This document shows, in pieces, positions 51,862-60,675 of a stretch of 64,000 bases of DNA. The notes beneath the pieces were generated by a model, which saw nothing but the letters and a program-made list of their open reading frames with translations, did not search any database and had not been told where the DNA came from. Every line of letters begins with the position of its first letter. Within the stretch, counting starts at the first letter, position 1. The stretch is from Thermoleophilia bacterium (GTDB lineage Bacteria; Actinomycetota; Thermoleophilia; Solirubrobacterales; 70-9), in assembly GCA_016650125.1 (NCBI GenBank), contig JAENWT010000005.1:90092-154091 (forward strand), written 5' to 3'. Both the position numbers and the translations under genes were made by a program.

Positions 51862-53238
51862 ATGGCGGAGACAAAAGAAGCGGTTGAATACGAATCGACT
51901 GCCGATACCCCGCTGAGCCAGTCGATTTCACGGCGGATGCTGATGTTCTTCGTGATCGGCGACGTGCTGGGTGCCGGCATCTACGCCCTGGTCGGCGAGG
52001 TCGGTGGCAAGGTCGGCGGCGCGATCTGGGCCGCCTTCCTGTTCGCTCTCGCCCTCGCGATCTTCACCGCCTTCTCCTACGCGGAGCTGGTCACCAAGTA
52101 CCCCAAAGCCGCCGGCGCGGCGCTCTATGTGAACAAGGCTTTCAAGATGCCATTCGTGACCTTCATGGTGGCTTTTGCGGTGATGTGTTCCGGACTGGCG
52201 TCGGCGGCGACGCTCTCTCGCGCCTTCGGCGGTGACTACCTTTCGGCCTTCGTCAGCTGGGACGCGGTACTGGTCGGCCTGGCTTTCCTGGCGCTGATCG
52301 GACTGATCAACATGCGCGGAATCGAGGAAAGCATGAGGTTCAATTTCGTCCTCACTCTGATCGAGGTTTCGGGTCTGATCCTGGTGGTGATCATCGGCGT
52401 CGCTTTCCTCACCGACGGCGGCGGCGACCCCGGCCGCGCCCTCGACTTCAAGGCCGATACTTCGGTCTTTTCCGCAATCCTGGCCGGTGCCGGACTCGCC
52501 TTCTTCGCCCTGATCGGGTTCGAGGACTCGGTCAACCTGGCGGAAGAGGCGAAGAAGCCGAGGATCGACTACCCGTGGGCACTGTTCGGCGGTCTGGCCG
52601 TTGCGGGAATCATCTACCTGCTCGTCACCGTGATCGCATCGATGTCCGTGCCGACCGACACGCTCGCCGGATCCGACGGCCCGTTGCTCGAGGTCACCTC
52701 GCAGGGTCCGCTCAAGATGAACGACAAGTTCTTCTCGGTGATCGCGCTCTTTGCGCTCGCCAACGGCGCTTTGATCAACATGATCATGGCCTCGCGCCTG
52801 CTTTATGGCATGGCCCGCGAAGGGATCCTGCCGAAGGTTTTCGCCAAGGTCCACCCGCAACGCCAGACCCCCTGGGTGGCGATCCTCTTCACCACACTGC
52901 TGGCGGCCGGCCTGCTGATCACCGGCGAGCTCGAGGACCTGGCCGACACCACGGTCCTGCTGCTGCTGGTCGTATTCGCGGTGGTCAACGTCTGTGTGCT
53001 GATCCTGCGCAAGGACAAGATCCAGGGCGAGTACTTCAAGGCGCCGACGGTCATGCCGGTCATCGGTTTCATCGTCTCGCTGGCCCTTTTGACCACCAAG
53101 GACGCCGACTCGTTCGTCCGGGCCGGTGCGCTGCTGGTCATCGGAGCACTGCTGTACCTGATCACCTGGTTCACCCACGGCCGGCACGTCAAAGATCTCC
53201 ACACCGACGAGATGAAGTCGATCAACGACCCGCGCTGA
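51862..53238 (+). CDS. APC-superfamily amino acid permease
   Basis: A 458-residue membrane transporter with about 12-13 helices. ATG 51862 is preceded by aggcgagg. The first helix region RRMLMFFVIGDVLGAGIYALVGEVGG carries the G-x-G-I-x unwound substrate segment of APC transporters, and AFFALIGFEDSVNLAEEAKKP the conserved helix 6/loop. It resembles cationic or general amino acid permeases by layout. The gene for a PucR-type regulator lies just downstream and points toward it, so the regulator may control it. Confidence 0.93.
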   Translation: MAETKEAVEYESTADTPLSQSISRRMLMFFVIGDVLGAGIYALVGEVGGKVGGAIWAAFLFALALAIFTAFSYAELVTKYPKAAGAALYVNKAFKMPFVTFMVAFAVMCSGLASAATLSRAFGGDYLSAFVSWDAVLVGLAFLALIGLINMRGIEESMRFNFVLTLIEVSGLILVVIIGVAFLTDGGGDPGRALDFKADTSVFSAILAGAGLAFFALIGFEDSVNLAEEAKKPRIDYPWALFGGLAVAGIIYLLVTVIASMSVPTDTLAGSDGPLLEVTSQGPLKMNDKFFSVIALFALANGALINMIMASRLLYGMAREGILPKVFAKVHPQRQTPWVAILFTTLLAAGLLITGELEDLADTTVLLLLVVFAVVNVCVLILRKDKIQGEYFKAPTVMPVIGFIVSLALLTTKDADSFVRAGALLVIGALLYLITWFTHGRHVKDLHTDEMKSINDPR

Positions 53239-53244
53239 GCCGGC

Positions 53245-54870
53245 TCATCCCGGCAAGGCCAGGAGGCGCCTGATCATCACCGCGAGGTGCAGCGCCAGGG
53301 CGGAGTCGCCGTCCTTAAGGTCGACGCCGAGGATCGATTCGATCCGGCTGAGGCGGTGGTAGAGCGACTGGCGCTCGATCCCGAGCACCGCGGCGGCTTC
53401 GGTCTTCCGGCCGCCACAGTGGAGGATGGCTTCGAGGGTCTCGAGCAGGTCCCGGCCGCGGTCGCCGCCGACTTCGAGCAGCGGTCCCAGCCGTTCCTGG
53501 CTGAATGAAAGGAGCTCGGGTGTGCCGCGCATCGAGAGCAGCAGCTGGCCGACCTCGGTCCGGCTCGAGTCGTGCCAGTCGCGGGCCGGGCCGGCCGCTC
53601 CGGCCTCGGCCGCCAGCCGGGAGCGCACCAGGGCTTCGGCCATGTCGTCCCAGGAATCACTCGCGCCGCTGATCGCGAAGGCCACCTGGCCGGGATCGAT
53701 CTCGTGCCGGACGAGCGTCGCGCGAAACCGGCCGGCCAGCCGTTCACGCGAAGCGACGTCGTCCGGTTCCGAGCCTTTGGTCCCGCGGTCAAGCAGGCCC
53801 AGCATGCAGTTGCCGCGGGGACCGACCAGCGCCGGCCGGTCCGGCTCCGACAGTGCCCCCCGGATCGGCGCCATCAGGGGCGCCCAGGCCTCTTCGAAAC
53901 CGATGCCGTCGTCGAGGGCGCCATGCCTCCAGACCGCGGCGACCGCGACCAGCTGGCCGTGACGCCGGGGAAAGCCGAGGGTCGAAGCCCGGCGAGCGGC
54001 CGCCAGTGGATCGATCAGGCCGGCCGCAAATTCGAAGAGCAGGTTGCCGCGGGATCGCGCCCGCAGCTCGTCCTCCTCGCCACCGCGCATCAGCCCGAGG
54101 CCGACGGCGACGGCAGCCCGCTCCATCGCGATCGGGGTGAACCGGTCGAACTCGTTTTCGGCCTGGATCGCGATCACGCGTCCCCAGGTCCGGTTGCGCA
54201 CGGTCACCGGCATCGCCAGGGCACCTTCGGCCTCTCCGGTCTCCCGCCCCGACCACTTCAGCCCCGACCAGGAATCGACCACGGCCGCTTCGGTCTGGCC
54301 GGTCGAGCTGTAAGCGACGAGTTCGCTGCGGGCGTCCTCGAGCACGACCGGATTGCCGATCAGCCGGCTGACTTCGGCCAGGACCACCTCGGCCCCCGCT
54401 CCCTCGAGCACAATCGCGTCAAGGTTGCGGTGGAGTTCCTCGCCGCGCCGGGCCAGAGCGTGGCCGGTGGTCAGCAGGCTGCCGTTGACCGCTTCCGAGA
54501 CTTCGACGAACCGGATGCCCCGCCGCAGGGCGACCATCGGGATGCCGCGCCGGTCGGCCTCCTGGACCAGCGGTGCGGGCAGCTCGCGATGCCAGGCGAA
54601 GCCGAGCTCGACCGCGATCCCGACCGCCCCTTCGGCGACCAGGTCCCGCACGAACCGGCGCTGGGCCGCCGCGTCGGAGCCGATCGAGACTCCGGTGGTG
54701 AGAATCATCTCGCCGCCGCGAAGCAGGTTGGAGACGTCGGGCACGTCGAGGCTGTGCACCCACCGGACTTCGGACCCGAGCCCGGCCGATCCGGCAACCA
54801 GATCAGGCAATGCCGCCTGGATGATCGGCAGCTCGATGAAGTCGGAAACTGTGAGGGCCCCGGTGGTCAT
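53245..54870 (-). CDS. PucR-family transcriptional regulator
   Basis: A 541-residue regulator. Residues ~5-130 are the PucR N-terminal domain (SDFIELPIIQAALPDLVAG, VHSLDVPDVSNLLRGGEMIL), residues ~140-290 a GAF-like sensory region, and the C-terminal ~60 residues the PucR HTH (LLETLEAILHCGGRKTEAAAVLGIERQSLYHRLSRIESI, here named only in part). PucR proteins control purine and amino-acid catabolism genes in response to small molecules. It is convergent with the APC permease, 6 bases apart. Confidence 0.92.
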   Translation of the reverse strand: MTTGALTVSDFIELPIIQAALPDLVAGSAGLGSEVRWVHSLDVPDVSNLLRGGEMILTTGVSIGSDAAAQRRFVRDLVAEGAVGIAVELGFAWHRELPAPLVQEADRRGIPMVALRRGIRFVEVSEAVNGSLLTTGHALARRGEELHRNLDAIVLEGAGAEVVLAEVSRLIGNPVVLEDARSELVAYSSTGQTEAAVVDSWSGLKWSGRETGEAEGALAMPVTVRNRTWGRVIAIQAENEFDRFTPIAMERAAVAVGLGLMRGGEEDELRARSRGNLLFEFAAGLIDPLAAARRASTLGFPRRHGQLVAVAAVWRHGALDDGIGFEEAWAPLMAPIRGALSEPDRPALVGPRGNCMLGLLDRGTKGSEPDDVASRERLAGRFRATLVRHEIDPGQVAFAISGASDSWDDMAEALVRSRLAAEAGAAGPARDWHDSSRTEVGQLLLSMRGTPELLSFSQERLGPLLEVGGDRGRDLLETLEAILHCGGRKTEAAAVLGIERQSLYHRLSRIESILGVDLKDGDSALALHLAVMIRRLLALPG

Positions 54871-54913
54871 GGACCCGAATCGTTACAGGTCGTTACAACC
54901 GACCACTGGAACG

Positions 54914-55893
<980 letters not shown>

Positions 55894-55897
<4 letters not shown>

Positions 55898-56070
55898 TGC
55901 TCGTCCGGCTCTTCATCGCGAATCGGGTAGTACTCGTAATCGGTGGGCTCGGTGATTCGCGACAGGCGCTCGCCGACCGCGAGGACCAGGTCGAGCAGCG
56001 GTGCGACGGCCGAAATGGCGCTCTCGACGTGATTACGGGTAGCTTGCTGGCCGGGTTCTAGTTCGGCCAT
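55894..56070 (-). CDS. Small 58-residue acidic protein
   Basis: A short gene beginning at ATG 56070 and ending in TGA that overlaps the ATG of the membrane protein by 4 bases. The product begins MAELEPGQQATRNHVESAIS and ends in an acidic segment with DYEYYPI and EEPDEQ. The middle is an amphipathic helix (AVAPLLDLVLAVGERL). It is a good real gene because of the ATGA coupling and codon usage, but I do not recognise the family. Confidence 0.7.
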
Positions 56071-56127
56071 TCACGCACCGTAATCCTGAAATCAAAAAGG
56101 GTCATCGCTCATTACGCTACAGCGACT

Positions 56128-56754
56128 GTGCCCTCTCCTGATCTCCCCCGAGTCCCCCTCGAAGCCGGCGCCGGCCCGGACAATCCCCCGTGCCCGGCCT
56201 GTGGCGAGCCGCTCTTCCCCTGGGTCGGGCTGCCGGTCGGCACCGGCATGGCCCACCGCTGTGAGGCCTGCGGCCTCGGCGCCCTGAGCCGCACCGGCGT
56301 AACTGCCGACGCCCTGGCGGACCTCGACCGCGGACGCGGCGAGGACGGCCGCGTCACCTACAGCAACCGCGCCTCGCTTCAGGCGATGATCACCGGCGGC
56401 GCCTGGAGCGGCCTCGGCACCGACCGGGCCTACCGGTTCACGCCCGAGTCGCTGAGGCGCCTCGTGTCGAACCGCGACCAGGTGGTTTCTGGATCGCACT
56501 GGAAGCCGGGAGCCGGCATTGCCTCGATGTGGCAAAGCGGCATCAACATGTTCACCTTTGGTCACAACGTCGCCCTCGCCGCCTTCGGCGGTGCCGTCAA
56601 GGTCCCCGCCCGCCGGGGCTGGCAACGCGGACTCGATGTCTTCATCTCGGTCGTCCTCGCAGTCCCGGCGATCGTGATCGCCGTGCCCGCGGAGCTGATC
56701 GGAGCCCTGTTCCGCCGGGGCGGGGAATACCGCGTGAGGTTCGAGGTCCTTTAA
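56128..56754 (+). CDS. Zinc-ribbon membrane-associated protein
   Basis: A 208-residue protein starting at GTG 56128. Near the N-terminus C22, C25, C45 and C48 (PCPACGE, HRCEACGL) form a zinc ribbon. The middle has helical regions (SLRRLVSNRDQVV), and near the C-terminus a single hydrophobic helix (GLDVFISVVLAVPAIVIAVPAELIGALF) is followed by RRGGEYRVRFEVL. It overlaps the 3' end of the convergent hydrolase gene by 4 bases. Possibly a membrane protein sensing or binding via its ribbon; function unknown. Confidence 0.75.
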   Translation: MPSPDLPRVPLEAGAGPDNPPCPACGEPLFPWVGLPVGTGMAHRCEACGLGALSRTGVTADALADLDRGRGEDGRVTYSNRASLQAMITGGAWSGLGTDRAYRFTPESLRRLVSNRDQVVSGSHWKPGAGIASMWQSGINMFTFGHNVALAAFGGAVKVPARRGWQRGLDVFISVVLAVPAIVIAVPAELIGALFRRGGEYRVRFEVL

Positions 56755-57491
56755 GACAGCAATTCCGTGACCGCTTCCGGTCCGTCGTGCTGGGTGAAGA
56801 CTCGCTCGGCTTCGGGGATCCTTGGGGTTACTGCGTTTGCTGCCTCGAGAAGCAGTGGTGGCGTCGTGGGGGTTGTTGCCACCTGGACTTCGGCCTGGAT
56901 TTCGGCGATCCGCGCCGGCTCCATCGGCCAGGCCGGTACGGCCGGAAGTTCGACCAGGAAGGTGTGGGCGGCTTCGGGTCCGTGGTCGGCCAGGTTCGCC
57001 AGGCGTTCGGCGCCACTGCCGAGGGTCGGCAACTCGCCGCCGAGGTAGAGGCCATAGGCCGCTTCCTCGCCGCCGGTCTCGGCCGCGTTCCTGATCTCGG
57101 CCACGTCGGCGGACATGCCTTCGGTGGCAGCGGTGACCAGTGCGAACAGGGGCGGTTCGATCAGGATCGCCCGCGAGATCCGATCCGGTTCGGCCAGCGC
57201 CATCTCCAGCGCGACGACTGCCCCGAAGCCGACTCCGAGGACGGTCGTCTTCGTGACCCCGAGCTCTCGCAATAGCCCGGCACCTTCAATCGCCTGTTCG
57301 GCCACCGAAGTACGCGAATACTCACCTTCCGTACGGGACCGTCCCCAGCCGCGACGGTCGTAGGTGATCAGCCTGAGTTGATCCGAAAGGGCGCCGACGG
57401 CAGGGTCGAACCAGCCGGAGTTGGTTCCGGTGGCGTGGATCAGCAGGACTGCCGGCCCTTCGCCGCGGTCAGTGAAGTCCAGGTCGTTCAG
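56751..57491 (-). CDS. Alpha/beta hydrolase-fold protein lacking the catalytic serine
   Basis: A hydrolase-fold protein of about 246 residues. LLIHATGTNSGWFD is the oxyanion-hole region, and LITYDRRGWGRS the beta4 region. The nucleophile elbow reads GVGFG instead of G-x-S-x-G: the codon is GGC where AGC would give serine. A late His is present (TQHDGPEAVTELL). There is no ATG, GTG or TTG upstream of residue ~65 in frame; the frame extends back to CTG 57491, which overlaps the stop of the upstream gene (CTGA) and gives the complete fold. The alternative ATG-like start at 57305 would delete the first strands. It is probably a non-catalytic homologue or a decayed enzyme. Confidence 0.75.
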   Translation of the reverse strand: MNDLDFTDRGEGPAVLLIHATGTNSGWFDPAVGALSDQLRLITYDRRGWGRSRTEGEYSRTSVAEQAIEGAGLLRELGVTKTTVLGVGFGAVVALEMALAEPDRISRAILIEPPLFALVTAATEGMSADVAEIRNAAETGGEEAAYGLYLGGELPTLGSGAERLANLADHGPEAAHTFLVELPAVPAWPMEPARIAEIQAEVQVATTPTTPPLLLEAANAVTPRIPEAERVFTQHDGPEAVTELLS

Positions 57492-57757
57492 CGCAGGCCC
57501 TGGCGGGCTTCCCGCACCAGGGTCACGGCCTCGGGGAAGACGACCCGGATCGCGTCGCGGACCTGAATGGCCTGTTCATCGCTGCCGCCGGTGAGGTCGA
57601 GGCGGTTGATCGAGGCGACGGTCATGTCGACCGCGAGCTTGATCGCGTTGTCGGCCCAGGCGACCTGCTGGGAGGACTGCATCTGCTCGGCCATTTCCTG
57701 CATCTTGGCCCGCAGCTCTTCGGGGTCGCCGAACATGTCGAATGGAGAACCTTCCAT
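57488..57757 (-). CDS. Small helical protein of unknown function
   Basis: An 89-residue protein (MEGSPFDMFGDPEELRAKMQ at the start), predicted mostly helical with a Met/Gln-rich first helix and a final VTLVREARQGLR. Its stop overlaps the inferred CTG start of the hydrolase-like gene. I do not recognise the family. Conserved-looking codon usage and a distance of 70 bases from the divergent pilin-like gene support it being real. Confidence 0.65.
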   Translation of the reverse strand: MEGSPFDMFGDPEELRAKMQEMAEQMQSSQQVAWADNAIKLAVDMTVASINRLDLTGGSDEQAIQVRDAIRVVFPEAVTLVREARQGLR

Positions 57758-57826
57758 TAGTCAAATGTAGCTGTTTCGTTCCTCCGGCTGCAAGATCCGG
57801 GACCCGCCAGGACCGAGCATGGTCCC

Positions 57827-58492
57827 ATGGCGAGCCGGCTGAAATCGATGAAGGGGTCGGCCACGGTCGAGCAAACCGGGATCATCCTGCTGGTCGGCCT
57901 GGCACTTGCCGGGCTGATCGGGTTCCTGACCCTCGGCACCGGTGAGCCGCCGGGCCGCGAGCTCGGCCAGCGGGTCGCCAACCGCATCGCCTGCGGCCCA
58001 CGGGCTCCGGGCACCTGCCGGCAGCCGGCGACGGTGAGTGCCTACGGCTGGCCGCTGGCCCGGCTGCTGCGCTTCTTCGCGCCGGCACCGCTGGCCCGGC
58101 CGGGGCCGGACGGCATCAGCCTGGTTCCGGTCGACTTCCGTTACTGCCAGCGGCCGAGCTGCGCGGTTCCGGGAACAGGCGATGGCCGGCTGACCACAGC
58201 CAACCGCCGGGCCACCGCCTTCACCGTCGTCAACGACCACCGCGCGAGCGACGGAACCGTCGAGCTCGTCTACTGGCTGTATCGCCCCGACCTCGGCTGG
58301 GAGGAACTGCGGCGCACGGCCGGGTCCGCAGACGTTGAGGCAGCCTCGGGAGTCCGGGAGCGCCTCACGGACAACCCCCGTCTGGTGCCCCTGGAGATCC
58401 TGCCGGGAAGAAACCACTACAGCCTGCCACCAGGAGACGAACCACCATGGAGGTGGCGAGTGGCCCCAAGCCACAACGGACGTTCAGCGTAA
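57827..58492 (+). CDS. TadE/prepilin-like membrane protein
   Basis: A 221-residue protein starting at ATG 57827. MKGSATVEQTGIILLVGLALAGLI looks like a class III (type IV prepilin/TadE) signal: cleavage after Gly, Ser at +1 and Glu at +5, then a hydrophobic helix. It is quoted here only to 24 letters across two motifs: KGSATVE and QTGIILLVGLALAGLI. The rest is a soluble domain with conserved-looking cysteines (ACGP, TCRQ, YCQRPSCAV) and the segment VELVYWLYRPDLGWEELRR. The last seven residues SHNGRSA are encoded by a 28-bp unit that is repeated once more after the stop. No other tad genes are nearby. Confidence 0.75.
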   Translation: MASRLKSMKGSATVEQTGIILLVGLALAGLIGFLTLGTGEPPGRELGQRVANRIACGPRAPGTCRQPATVSAYGWPLARLLRFFAPAPLARPGPDGISLVPVDFRYCQRPSCAVPGTGDGRLTTANRRATAFTVVNDHRASDGTVELVYWLYRPDLGWEELRRTAGSADVEAASGVRERLTDNPRLVPLEILPGRNHYSLPPGDEPPWRWRVAPSHNGRSA

Positions 58493-58527
58493 CCCCAGTC
58501 ACAACGGACGCTCAGCGTAACCCGAGC
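58472..58527 (+). repeat. Two tandem copies of a 28-bp repeat at the 3' end of the pilin-like gene
   Basis: The unit begins cacaacggacg and ends in gtaacccc/gtaacccg; copies start at 58472 and 58500. The first copy encodes the C-terminus SHNGRSA and stop codon of the gene; the second, after the stop, would encode the same seven residues and stop in another frame. Confidence 0.8.
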
Positions 58528-58560
58528 CGAAAGACAACCCCCCGGGGGCCAAAGGGGGAA

Positions 58561-58606
58561 CTTTGCCGCGTTCGATGCGTATAGGACCACAACGCGGCAA
58601 AGAACC
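58561..58606. repeat. 46-bp hairpin repeat, copy 1 (downstream of the DUF559 gene)
   Basis: A 12-bp perfect inverted repeat (ctttgccgcgtt / aacgcggcaaag) with an 18-base loop and a 3' flank of aacc. It lies 4 bases from the stop of the DUF559 gene. It matches copy 2 at 59671-59716 in the same orientation with one base difference (58579, g instead of a). It could act as a terminator-like hairpin, but no T-run follows on either strand. Confidence 0.9.
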
Positions 58607-58609
58607 AGG

Positions 58610-59587
58610 TCAGACCATTTCGAGTAGTCCTCGGATCCGAGCTGCCGTGTCGTCGGGATAGTTCACCAGGTCGTCCCATGCGAACCGTGCGACCCGGAAG
58701 CGCTCGAGCATGAGATCCACATCACGGCGACGATCGCCCTTGAAAGCGCGAAAGGTGCCATGCGTTTCGAATCCATCAACCTCCACGATCAGTCGCGCTT
58801 CCCGCCAGAGAAAGTCGGGCAGGTAGGGACCGAAGAGTGAGTTCACCTCAGGGGTTGGCAGCCCATGGGCCCGACAAAGCCGCAGCATCGCCTCCTCGAG
58901 CTTCGTGCGGGTCTCGACCTCCTGAGGATCCCACTCGCTCAGGGCCCGCTGAAGATTCGTCGTCCCTGGCCAGCCGCGTCCTCGCTCGGCAACTTCGATC
59001 AGGTCCGGCCGGGAAAAGATGCGAAGCCTCTCGGATTCTCCGAGGACCGACTTCATTCCGTCCAGGCTTTCTGAAGCCGCCAGGTCCAGGGTCGTTCTCG
59101 CTAGCGAAGTGACCGGGATGCCTTCGATGATCGTCACGTCACGTTCAGGGAGCGCTTTCGTCCGGTAGACGACCACGTTGAACCGGCGGGACCCCGGGGA
59201 AGCCATGGAAACCTTCCGGCGTGAACCACCTGCAAACCGGGTCACCTCGATCGGGCCAGACCGCGGGGCGATCAAGCCATGAAGTGCTGCCGCACTCCGG
59301 CGGGAGAGAACCGCTTCCGGTCCCGCGGCCAAGGTGGCGGCCATCCAGCGGCCTCGACGATCCAACATTGCCAGGCCCACCGCATAGACGCCCCGGAACA
59401 CGAGAACCAGCCAGCCCTTGCGCACGCGACTCGCGATCAGCTCCGGGGGCAATCCGGCTTCAAGTGCCTGCTTGCGGGTGATGACCCCGTGCTGCCGACC
59501 GGCCAGCCCGGCGACTATCGCGGTCGCTTCCCGCGAGGACACACCGGTGAGTTCCGGGACTCCAGACATTCTCCGAGCCTGATTCAC
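58610..59587 (-). CDS. AbiEi-like winged-helix / DUF559 nuclease-like protein
   Basis: A 325-residue protein with two parts. Residues ~20-75 are an AbiEi-type winged helix (REATAIVAGLAGRQHGVITR, then GWLVLVFRGVYAVG), seen in type IV toxin-antitoxin antitoxins. The C-terminus (~226-320) is a DUF559 domain, a Vsr/MutH-like member of the PD-(D/E)XK nuclease superfamily: PD at 257-258, E269 and D271 in LIVEVDGFE, then DRRRD at 285-289. The start could be ATG 59587 or 59569. The gene is bracketed by two direct copies of a 46-bp hairpin repeat. It has no cognate toxin beside it. It may bind the hairpins and act as a nicking or repair-type enzyme; this is a hypothesis. Confidence 0.85.
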   Translation of the reverse strand: MNQARRMSGVPELTGVSSREATAIVAGLAGRQHGVITRKQALEAGLPPELIASRVRKGWLVLVFRGVYAVGLAMLDRRGRWMAATLAAGPEAVLSRRSAAALHGLIAPRSGPIEVTRFAGGSRRKVSMASPGSRRFNVVVYRTKALPERDVTIIEGIPVTSLARTTLDLAASESLDGMKSVLGESERLRIFSRPDLIEVAERGRGWPGTTNLQRALSEWDPQEVETRTKLEEAMLRLCRAHGLPTPEVNSLFGPYLPDFLWREARLIVEVDGFETHGTFRAFKGDRRRDVDLMLERFRVARFAWDDLVNYPDDTAARIRGLLEMV

Positions 59588-59629
59588 GGCTGCTCACAGG
59601 TGCGTCAAATAAGTAACGGTCCAGTCACA

Positions 59630-59659
59630 CCGGGCCCACGCAGATCCGCGTGGGCCCGG
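59630..59659. other. Second strong hairpin upstream of the DUF559 gene
   Basis: A 12-bp perfect stem (ccgggcccacgc / gcgtgggcccgg) with loop agatcc, ending 11 bases before copy 2 of the 46-bp repeat. It is GC-rich and has no T-run on either strand, so it is not a simple terminator. Confidence 0.75.
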
Positions 59660-59670
59660 ACAGACCGATT

Positions 59671-59716
59671 CTTTGCCGCGTTCGATGCATATAGGACCAC
59701 AACGCGGCAAAGAACC
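59671..59716. repeat. 46-bp hairpin repeat, copy 2 (upstream of the DUF559 gene)
   Basis: Same 12-bp stem and loop as copy 1 (only 59689 differs, a instead of g), in the same orientation. It lies 83 bases upstream of the DUF559 start codon and 56 bases from the end of the DUF2804 gene. The repeat ends exactly at the aacc on the right; the flanks of the two copies are otherwise unrelated. Confidence 0.9.
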
Positions 59717-59772
59717 TCTCGGGGTGCGGCGCTGGGTGCTGCTTCAGGGTCGGGCACCCGCAGCGCGCCGGG

Positions 59773-60654
59773 CTACCAGACCGCCGAATGCTCTTCCATT
59801 ACCCCAGCCCCTCGGTCTAACTCGATCCCGTCGAGGACCCCGGTGAAGGTGCCAAAGCGGTGGACGTAGTCCGAACGGACCACACCGAAGTTGTCGTGCC
59901 GCCGCCGTTCGGCGGCACCGTCAAAGTTGAATTCGAGCAACCCGCCGTCACTGAAACAGACGGCGTCGAGACCGCGGAAGACCACCGGTTCCGGCTCGAT
60001 CGGAATCCCATCGACCCAGATCGCACGCTCAGAGTTGGCCAGCGGGTCGTTGATTCCCGCAACCAGGTTCCAGCCGAGGTCGCGGCCATCGGCGGCCACG
60101 CCGATCCCGGCCGACCAGCTCCAGGCAGTGTGACGTGACTGATAACCCGCCGATTCGTCATCGAACCCGAGTCCGTCGATCTGCCAGCTGCGTCCTCCTG
60201 CCTCCACCTTTCCGGCCATGGGCACCCCGGCCCGTTTCCGGGTCCAGCCCCAGCCGGGGCCGCTCGGGCAGGCAGCTTCGATCGGTTCGGCGTGGCCGAG
60301 CACCAGCGAAGCCCGGAACCCGTCGGCCGAGATCTCGACGTAGTTGCCTTCCATCTGGACTTCCGGCCGTCCGGGACGCAGCTGCGTGTGCTCGAGCACC
60401 TCGCCGGTCTGACGGTCCCAGAGCGACCAGAAACAGTGCTTGAAAGGACCGATCAGGACCTGGCCCGCGCACAGCATCACTTCATCGCCGAAGAACGCCA
60501 CGTATCGCCATTTCTTGCGCATCACCCCGTGGCGGAACAGGGGCATCGGGCCCGGCGGCAGGTGCAGATCGGGCCGGCCTTCTCCCGGTCCCCGCCAGGG
60601 CAGATCACCGCTTTGACCGGTCCGGGGCTTCACTGCCTGTATCAATCCGGCCAT
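59773..60654 (-). CDS. DUF2804 domain protein
   Basis: A 293-residue protein matching the DUF2804 pattern: WRYVAFFGDEVMLCAGQVLIGP, a beta-rich body, RHTAWSWSAGIGVAADGRDLGWNLVAGIND, and the C-terminal FGTFTGVLDGIELDRGAGVMEEHSAVW. Members are related to lipocalin-like or hydroxyneurosporene synthase-like barrels; no function is established. It is divergent from the sulfotransferase gene, whose GTG start is 21 bases away. Confidence 0.87.
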   Translation of the reverse strand: MAGLIQAVKPRTGQSGDLPWRGPGEGRPDLHLPPGPMPLFRHGVMRKKWRYVAFFGDEVMLCAGQVLIGPFKHCFWSLWDRQTGEVLEHTQLRPGRPEVQMEGNYVEISADGFRASLVLGHAEPIEAACPSGPGWGWTRKRAGVPMAGKVEAGGRSWQIDGLGFDDESAGYQSRHTAWSWSAGIGVAADGRDLGWNLVAGINDPLANSERAIWVDGIPIEPEPVVFRGLDAVCFSDGGLLEFNFDGAAERRRHDNFGVVRSDYVHRFGTFTGVLDGIELDRGAGVMEEHSAVW

Positions 60655-60675
60655 CTCCGGCTACACTACTCCGCT

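Noticed and set aside
58500..58560. GC-rich run of C and G before copy 1 of the 46-bp repeat as a terminator
   Set aside because: It can form a stem, but no T-run follows, so it is not supported as an intrinsic terminator.
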